From positions 5,335,001 through 5,399,000 of the forward strand of contig NC_133005.1 of NCBI RefSeq assembly GCF_048564905.1: a stretch of DNA of 64,000 nt, in the 5' to 3' direction. This document shows, one piece after another, positions 56,595 through 64,000 of this stretch. Under the pieces are notes generated by a model, which saw nothing but the letters and a program-made list of their open reading frames with translations, had not been told where the DNA came from and ran no database searches. This DNA comes from Vicugna pacos. Its lineage: Eukaryota > Chordata > Mammalia > Artiodactyla > Camelidae. How positions within the stretch are numbered: position 1 is the first letter of the stretch; each line of letters opens with the position of its first letter. The translations under genes and the position numbers were made by a program.

Positions 56595-58085
56595 TGCAGC
56601 CTTCTGAGACCCAGATAAGAGCAATTGGTTTCTACTCGAGGGGAAGGCAGAGGTATAATCCTGGGAGCAACAGCCCTGGTAACATAAAAGAAAGTTACTT
56701 TTAATCAGAATGCCCTTGCAAGCTGATGGACCAGCATCCCCCCGACAAAAACATCTCCAAAGATTCTGCTCAGCCATGAAAATTTTAAAGGGAAATGGGG
56801 GAGTGATCTCAGTTAATATTGAGACAGGCTAACAGAGTCGTTGCCATCCCCCAGCGCCTGCAGTCTTGTCTTAATCAGCTGCTAGAGCCTGCTCTTCTAT
56901 GACTTAGGGAGGCCTGGGAAACCAGCTTTTCTATAAATAAGAGGAAGCAGTCTTGAGGGATGGTGACCCACAGTGTCCACCTCAGCACACAGGTGGGCTT
57001 TTGGGGGGCTAGGGAGAGGGTTCAGAGGCCTGAATAAATTTGGTCAAGGAAAGAGTCTCTGTCAGTGTCTCATCAGTAAACTGATCCGATTTTTGCTTTA
57101 TCTAATCCAGAAGTGGATCTGGAATCACTCCTTTCCCTGCAGCAAATGTTAACATAATCACTGACTTTGGTCCCTGGTGTCCTTCATCTGAGACTCGTGT
57201 ACCTCCTGCATCTAAATGTCGTCTGCTCACGAGGGCCCTGGGTGTGGGGGCAGGGATGAAGGGTGTGGAAAGAGAGAGAGGAGGTAGCCATTTCCCCTAC
57301 AACCCTTTGGGCTCGCAGCTGTCTGTCCCCTGGAATACCAACACCAGCCAACTGAGAGGATCTTAGGCTGGTTGGAACAAACGGTGTCTTCCTTGTGGGA
57401 AGCTGCACTTTTTAATCAGAGCTTCTGTTTGCTTCACAGCTCTCCAGAAAGCAAGGACATTTTCTCAAAGCTTCCTTCCAATGAGAAAAAACAAAAATAA
57501 TAAAAAATAAAAATATTTGCAAAAATCTGTTTTCTGGAAAAGGGTTTGCCATTGATGCAGACTTTTTCTTCATTTGCCATTTCTTGTGCTGCTTCTGGAA
57601 GGTCCCTTATTTATAAGTGCCTAAAACACAGAAAGCTTTTTTTAAAAAAGGAAAAGAAACTTTTTTTTCCTTCTCTGCACTGACCTTAGGAATCCAGTGA
57701 TGGGATCTAGCAGCCTGACATTTGCTATCAAATGCACTGAGATCCAGGTTTACAATATTAGCCTCACGAGCTTTTGTTTCCTCCCAGACTGTGTGGGTGG
57801 TCCTCCTACACAGCTGAGGGTGGGGCCTGCTACACCCACACAGGTGAGGGTGGAGCTGCAAGGGCCAACCCCGACCTGAGAGGACTTCTCAGGTGATACA
57901 AGAAGGGAGAGAGCTGGAAGGAAGAAAGCCTGCCATCCGCTTGACTGTGTGTTTCCTTTAAGTACATAATTATTCATTTGCATAATTAGCACCGTATTTT
58001 CACTATGTCTACCTACTATGCAAAAATACACAAACACACAGATCACTGATGCTATCATTTGTTATCCTTTCTCACACCAAACTTC
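56595..58085. other. Unassigned non-coding stretch
   Basis: No gene recognised. 56810-57000 may contain further LTR-like sequence but I could not confirm it. An A-rich patch lies at 57484-57515. The 102-codon minus frame (57750-58058) is not supported by any domain. Confidence 0.35.
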
Positions 58086-58087
58086 AC

Positions 58088-58890
58088 CTATTTCTTTTTT
58101 TTTTAATTGAAGTGTAGTTGATTGACCATGTTGTGTTATTTTCAGGTGTAAAGCAAAATGATTCAGCTATACACATATAAATATATGTTCTCCTTCATAT
58201 TCTCCTTTCCATTATAGGTTATTCCAAGATACTAGATAGAGTTCCCTGTGCTGCACAGTAAGTCCTTATTGTTTATATGTCTTACATGAAGTATTGGGTA
58301 TCTGTTAATCCCAAACTCCTAATTTAGCCCTCTGCCTACTTTCCCTCCTGGTAGCCATAAGTTTGTCTTTCATGTCTGTGAGTCTGTTTCTATTTTGTAA
58401 ATAAACTCATTTTTATCATTTTTAGATATAAGTGATATCATGTGATATTTGTCTTTGACTTACTTCATAACCACTAGGTCCATCCATGTTGCTGAAAAAG
58501 GCATTATTTCATTCTTTTTATGGCTGAGTAATGCATATATATCTCTCACATCTTTATCCAGCCATCTGTCGATGGACATTTAGGCTGTTTTCATGTCCTG
58601 GCTATTGTAAATAGTGCTGCTCTGGGCATTGGGGTGCGTGTGTCTTTTTGAATTGGAGTTTTCATCTTTTCCAGATATATGCCCAAGAGTAGGATGGCTG
58701 GATCATATGAAAGCTCTATTTTTAGTTTTTTAAAGAATCTTTATACTGTCCTCCATAGTGGCTGCACCAATTTACAGTCCTACCAACAGTGTGGGAGGGC
58801 TCCCTTGTCTCCACACCCCCTCCAGCATTTATTATTTGTAGACTTTCTAACGATGGCCATTCTGACTGGTGTGAGGTGAAACTTGACCTG
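58088..58890 (-). mobile_element. Cetartiodactyl L1, 3' end and ORF2 tail
   Basis: Begins at a T run ('tttttttttaattgaagtgt'), then 'atgattcagctatacacata', 'agttccctgtgctgcacagt', 'tttttatggctgagtaatgc', 'ctggctattgtaaatagtgc', 'agtggctgcaccaatttaca', 'ggccattctgactggtgtga'. 5'-truncated at about 800 bp. Confidence 0.9.
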
Positions 58891-58892
58891 TT

Positions 58893-60290
58893 TCTAACCA
58901 CTCTGGGGCTCACTGTGATGAGAACTTTTCTACCACTTTTGAAATACACTAGAGACACAAGGACCCAGAAACAGGATTCAGTCGGCCTATGGCTGTGGGT
59001 GCAGCTCTGACAGAGCCTTCATCTCTTTACCTTTATTAGAGAAGTCATCCCTCAGCCCTCGCCATCAGCGTTCGGGCTATGCCAGAACTAGTTCTTTCTC
59101 CCTCTTCCTTCTTAACTTTCTTTCTTTTTTTTTCAAAGAAAACTTCTTTGCTCCAAGTGATTTGGTCAGAGCCAAAAGAAAATCACCCAGGAACACACTG
59201 CTATCAGAGTTTCCTGCCCTTTGAGGCTTAAACGGTTTAAGTTACTTAGCTCCAAATGCCAAGGATGAACACTTAACCAGATCAGAATCCTCCAGTCCAC
59301 CCTAAACCTGTTCCTAAAAGAAGCGCCTCTTTTTTAATTCTGTTTTTTAACACAGTTAAACAGAATGGGTTGCACACACAGCTGGATGGCTGCCTCGCAG
59401 CCATTCATTTTGAGGTGTTAAGCAGGAGAAACACACCTCCTCTCTTGCAGAGATTTTTAAAACAGTCAGCCTTCAGGTCCTGCTTGATGGTAGCCTGTCA
59501 TGCACTTCTACAGCAGAATTCAAGGCAGACTTGGCTGTTTAGAAACCACTCAAATTTTCTTCCATCCCTGGAAGTTTAAGTCAGTCAAAAATACTACAAT
59601 TTTAGTCACAAGGAGGAAAAAGCAGACAGACGTCATGTGCGCCTCCCACAGTCTCTGGCTCAGAACCCACTCAGGTTCTGAAATAATCTTCTCCCACATG
59701 ATCTCACAGATTTTTACGAACGCAAGGCGAGCTACACTGAGTTGTTACAAGCTGAAAAGTAGAGGCGAGAACAGCATGAGTGCCCTTTACTCAGAATTCA
59801 GATATTTGCCCGAGGAAACACATCATGCTGTATTTATTAAATAATATTCGAATGTCTGAGCTTCAGCTGATTGTCCCTCTTCTTTTTCCAATTCATCTCC
59901 TCACCCTACTCTTCATTCAAGCATTTAAAATAGGAAGCAATAAGAATATAAGAATAAATATCAACAACCACAGTATATACTGAATTTAGTCTTGAAAAAA
60001 AAAGCAGCATAATATTTTGTAGCCCCAGGCATTATCCCCATTGGAGGAAAGAGATTAAAATACATGAATTCCATGTTATATGTTACTCAAAGCATGAATG
60101 ATTTTTACATTAGACAGACTATTTGAAAAGCTGACCTGACATGCAGGTGGCTAGTAATTCAACCTGGGACTAAGGAGTTGGCATGTTAGCCAGACAGCTG
60201 AATCTGGAGATCCGGGGCCGGATCAGTAATGGTGGCCCACAGGGTCAAGTGTTGAGAGAGAAAACAGAGTAGGGGATGTCAGAAATGAAG
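58893..60290. other. Unassigned non-coding stretch
   Basis: No gene recognised. A T-rich run lies at 59116-59134. Overlapping plus-strand frames of 69-114 codons near 59370-59983 lack domains. Confidence 0.4.
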
Positions 60291-60293
60291 GTG

Positions 60294-62637
60294 CAAAAAT
60301 TTTCTCCCATTCTGTAGGTTGTCTTTTTGTTTTACTTATGGTTTCCTTTGCTGTGCAGAAGCTTGTAAGTTTCATCAGGCCCCATTTGTTTATTCTTGCT
60401 TTTATTTCTGTTGCTTGGGTAGACTGCCCTAGGAAAACAGTTTTGAGATGTATGTCAGATAATGTTCTTCCTATCTTTTCTCCTAGGAGGTTTATTGTAT
60501 CTTGTCTTATGTTTAAGTCTTTGATCCATTTTGAGTTTGTTTTTGTGTATGGTGTAAGGGAGTGTTCTAGCTTCATTGCTTTACATGCTGCTGTCCAGTT
60601 TTCCCAACACCATTTGCTGAAGAGACTGTCTTTATTCCATTGTATATTCTTGCCTCCTTTGTCAAAGATTAGTTGACCAAAAGTTTGTGGGTTCATTTCT
60701 GGGCTCTCTATTCCGTTCCAATGGCCCACATGTCTGTTTTTGTACCAATACCATACTGTTTTGATTACTGTAACTCTATAGTATTTTCTGAAGTGTAGGA
60801 GAGTTATTCCTCCAGCCTCTTTCTTTTTCTTCAGTAATGCTTTGGCAATTCTAGGTCTTTTGTAGTTCCATGTAAATTTTATTATGATTTGTTCTAGTTC
60901 TGTGTCCTAGGTAATTTGATAGGGACTGCATTGAATCTTTAGATTGCCTTGGGCAGTGTGACCACTTTAACAATATTGATTCTTCCAATCCAGGACCATG
61001 GGATATCTTTCCATTTTTTAAAGTCTTCTTTAATTTCCTTCATCAATGTTTTATAGTTCTCCATATATAAGTCTTTCACCTCCTTGGTTAGATTTACTCC
61101 TAGGTATTTTATTACTTTGCGTGCTTTTTTAAAGGGGATTGTTTCTTTACCTTCTTTTTCTGTTGATTCCTTGTTAGTGTAAAGAAATGCAACTGATTTT
61201 TGAACATTAATCTTGTAACCTGCTACCTTGCTGTATTCTTTGATCAGCTCTAGTAGTTTTTGTGTGGACCTTTTAGGGTTTTCTACATATAGTAACATGT
61301 CATCGACATATACTGACACTTTTACCCCTTCTTTTCCAATTTGGATCCCTTTGATTTCTCTCTCTTGCCTGATTGCTGTGGCTAGGACTTCCAAGTCTAT
61401 GTTGACTAGGAGTGGTGATAGTGGGCATCCTTGTCTTATCCCAGATTTTAGTGGGAAGCTTTTGAGTTTTTCACCGTTGAGTACTATGCTGGCTGTAGGT
61501 TTGTCATATATAGCTTTTATTATGTTGAGATATGTTTCCTCTATACCCACTTTGGTGAGAGTTTTTATCATAGATGGGTGTTGAATTTTATCAAATGCTT
61601 TTTCTGCATCTACTGAGATGATCACGTGGTTTTTGTCCTTTCTCTTGTTGATGTGATGTATTACATTGATTGATTTGCGTATGTTGAACCACCCTTGTGT
61701 CCCTGGGATGAACCCGACTTGATCATGTTGTATAATCTTTTTTATGTGCTGTTGGATTCTATGTGCTAATATTTTGGTGAGGATTTTTGCATCTATGTTC
61801 ATCAGTGATATTGTTCTGTAATTCTCTTTTTTTGTAGTGTCTATGCCTGGTTTTTGTATCAGGGTGATGGTGGCTTCATAGAATGAGTTTGGGAGTATTC
61901 CCTCCTTTTCCTTTTCAGTCTTATGGAAGAGTTCGAGGAGAACTGGTATGGGTTCTTTGTATGTTTGGTAGAGTTCCCTAGTGAAGCCATCTAGTCCTGG
62001 ACTTTTATTTGTAGGAAGGTTTTTTATTGTTAATTCAATTTCATTTCTAGTGATCGGTTTGTTCAAGTGGTCAGTTTCTTATTGGTTCAGTCTTGGTGGA
62101 CTGTATGTTTCCAGAAACTTGTCCATCTCCTCTAGATTATCCATTTTGGTTCCATACAGTTTTTCATAATATTCTTACAGGATATTCTGCATTTCTATGT
62201 TATTTGTTGTAATTTCCCCATTTTCCTTTCTTATTTTGCTTATTTGTGCTTTCTCTTTTTTCTTCTTTGTGAGTTTGGCCAGAGGTTTGTTGATTTTATT
62301 TACTCTTTCAAAAAACTGGCTTTTGGTTTTATTGATTTTTTTCTATTTTTTTTTATCTCTGTTTTATTTATTTCCTCTCTGATCTTTATTTCCTTCCTTC
62401 TGCTGACTTTTGGGGTTTTTTGCTTTTTTTCCCCTAATTCTTTTAGCTGGTGGGTTAGATTGTTTATTTGAGATTGTTCTCTTTTTCTGAGGAAGGCCTG
62501 TATCACTATAAACTTCCCTCTTAGCACTGCCTTTGTTGCATCTCATAAATTTTGTGTGGTTTTGTTTTCAACTTTGATTTCATCATTGATGAATCTCCAT
62601 GCTTTCATTTTTTTCTTCTTTGTTTTTCTGTAGTTCC
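60294..62637 (-). mobile_element. L1 ORF2 internal fragment lacking both ends
   Basis: About 2.3 kb of reversed L1 ORF2, from the region just N-terminal to the reverse transcriptase (right end) to the C-terminal domain near 'QPTEWEKIF' (left end). Endonuclease, ORF1, 5'UTR, the last part of ORF2, 3'UTR and poly-A are all absent. Loss of the 3' end is unusual for an L1 insertion and implies later deletion or rearrangement. The RT core is the best-preserved coding sequence in the window. Confidence 0.93.
60939..62066 (-). pseudogene. L1 ORF2 reverse-transcriptase core (open, 375 codons)
   Basis: This open segment encodes the RT core that, in a complete L1, copies its own RNA at a nicked chromosomal site. 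Visible motifs: '[13 protein letters not shown]' (residues 21-33), '[19 protein letters not shown]' (83-101), 'DQVGFIPG' (115-122), motif A '[10 protein letters not shown]' (151-160), '[10 protein letters not shown]' (211-220), catalytic motif C 'YVDDM' (253-257; codons at 61296-61310) and '[14 protein letters not shown]' near the end. The family normally has FADD at motif C, so YVDD is unusual. The segment ends at a TAA where the family has a tyrosine codon (after 'LPKAI'), and coding continues in another frame further down (60223-60729, 168 codons, '[19 protein letters not shown]' to 'QPTEWEKIF'). Without endonuclease and 3' end it cannot be an active element; transcription is not indicated. 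Confidence 0.9.
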
Positions 62638-62800
62638 CCAGTTGATTTTAACAGCAATCCTGAGAGGTATAATTATCTTCGATTTATAGATAAGTAAAGT
62701 GAGATTTTGAGAGGCTTAGAAACTTGTCCATCATTTCATAGAAAGCTAAGCTATCAGCAGAGCAAGGTGAGGAACCCAGGACACTTCCTTCCTAATCAAT
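62638..62800 (-). mobile_element. MIR SINE
   Basis: 'aacagcaatcctgagaggta', 'tttatagataagtaaagtga', 'ttttgagaggcttagaaact', 'gcagagcaaggtgaggaacc' give a reversed MIR core. It directly abuts the L1 fragment, so the L1 probably inserted into or beside it. Confidence 0.7.
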
Positions 62801-62804
62801 TTTC

Positions 62805-64000
62805 ATTTCCATTATTGTCAGGCTGCCCCTAAATGTCTAAATTCAAAAAAAAAAAAAGTAAATTTTTGCTGATTTTACCAATAAGGAGTGAAAAACAATG
62901 TATAGCATCAAATTCTTGAAGAACAAAGCAGTTGTCACTAAATTAGTATACTTTAAAATAAGGAAGTATAAGGAAGTATAAGTAAGACCTGTTAAATTTT
63001 CGAAATTTCTCTGGGAAGCAATTTCCAAATGGTTATGAATGATACAACCAGAAATTGAAGAAGAGGTCAAAATAGAAAGAAGTTGACTGGGGACTTTGAT
63101 GGCAAAGATGATAATGGAACTCAAATGTGAATGAATTTCAGGAGGGTCTCAGGGCTGGATGGTGGTAGTGTTGGAAAGCCAGTGGAGGGTCTGTGAAAAA
63201 GGTTATGAAGTTATAAATCTGTTAATTCTCTAAGGATAAATGAAATGAGAAACACCACTTAGACAAACAAACATGACAATAAATTACCTACAGATTATGT
63301 GAACTCACTAAATTCCACATGAAGGCCTTCTTATTTTGCTATTGATTCAGTTCATTGATTGAAATTCAATTTTCAATTTATTTCAAAATACTTGTTATTC
63401 ATAACCTTTAGTCATTATAGATACTGGGTTTCTATGCCTAGAGCTTGATTTTATTGTGCAGTCAAGACATGCATATCAACCAAATCATTCAGACAGACAA
63501 GATGGTGTGGCTTGCCCAGGAGCACAGGATTGATAACAGACTGCATCAGAGAAACCTCCCCACAGGTCTCCCAGTGCAGGTAGTTAGAGGGCAGTGAGGA
63601 AACACACACAGCTTTTATAGGTCCATCTGAAAAGAGTCATTTTCCATGTGACCTGAGATGTATTAATGAAGATAAATGGCTCATACCAGATGAACAATTT
63701 TATATCATCAAGTTATGTCTATTAAACTACAATTCATGCTTCCTAATTGTTGAATTAAAGAGGTCTGTTAGAATAGCAATAACACACTCAAACTGGTTGT
63801 GATTCGTGCTTCAACACCCATTTTATTAGAGCAGTAACTCATGAGCCTGAACTAATTGCTCATTAATTAATACTTAAAACTCTTAGGAGATGGAGCAAGC
63901 AAGGTGTTCTATGAGTAATGTTAATGTGGTTCATGGAGCACGTACCACAGGCAGCACCCTGCTGGGGCACTTCTTTCAAATCAATTCATCATTCACTGTG
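62805..64000. other. Unassigned stretch, possible conserved non-coding DNA
   Basis: No gene or repeat recognised. An A run lies at 62846-62857. About 63640-63890 has many TAAT/ATTA cores ('ctaattgctcattaattaat') and complex sequence, as often seen in conserved enhancers; unproven. Confidence 0.35.

Noticed and set aside
61228-61584. 118-codon plus-strand frame
   Set aside because: Antisense shadow of the L1 reverse-transcriptase frame.

Overview
The window reads as non-coding mammalian DNA. I find no supportable protein-coding exon, CpG island, tRNA, rRNA or other RNA gene. The only long reading frame with recognisable protein homology is a 375-codon piece of LINE-1 reverse transcriptase at 60939-62066 on the minus strand. 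The other open frames are short and lack domains. The sequence could be intergenic or lie in a long intron; the window alone cannot decide.

Organism: interspersed repeats shared by placental mammals are common (MIR, L2, L1M/HAL1, MLT1-type LTRs, MER5/MER20-type hAT elements), so the host is a eutherian. The younger L1 3' ends (23862-24165, 32275-32472, 46254-46997, and a sister type at 42336-42915, 52488-52756, 58088-58890) look like cetartiodactyl L1. One of these types resembles what I recall of camelid genomes. No ruminant BovB/Bov-tA SINE and no pig PRE-1 SINE is visible. A camelid is my best guess, but it is recognition from memory and not a search result.

Layout. 0-9 kb: mostly unassigned sequence with a MIR, two old L1 3' ends and a MaLR-type LTR. 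8.9-14.7 kb: a long block of old L1 on the plus strand (5'UTR-like GC-rich block, ORF2 tail, HAL1/ORF1-like piece, 3'UTR, then an AT-rich ORF2 relic). 15-31 kb: unassigned sequence with scattered MIR, L2, hAT-Charlie and L1 3' ends, and a solo ERV1-type LTR at 30231-30714 flanked by AGTC repeats. 31.2-34.8 kb: MIR, a MLT1 LTR and two old plus-strand L1 copies, one carrying a younger L1 tail, then a candidate LTR. 35.9-39.6 kb: old minus-strand L1 with a nested L1 and a (TATC)n array. 41.6-44.1 kb: a polypurine tract, two minus-strand L1 pieces, two MER5-like elements and a degenerate CA-rich block. 45.3-47 kb: a MaLR-type LTR and a 5'-truncated L1 with a 15-bp target-site duplication. 52-56.6 kb: L1, hAT and two adjoining LTRs. 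58-62.6 kb: two minus-strand L1 fragments, including the reverse-transcriptase piece.

No genes work together here. The content is a record of successive retrotransposon insertions. The most useful observations are the L1 with its intact insertion signature, an L1 reverse transcriptase with a retrovirus-like YVDD motif, a recurrent microsatellite seed site inside L1 ORF2, nested L1 insertions, and a few LTR fossils. I found no undescribed biological system. Family names below are assigned by eye from remembered consensus sequences, and boundaries are approximate unless a duplication or TG...CA terminus is stated.
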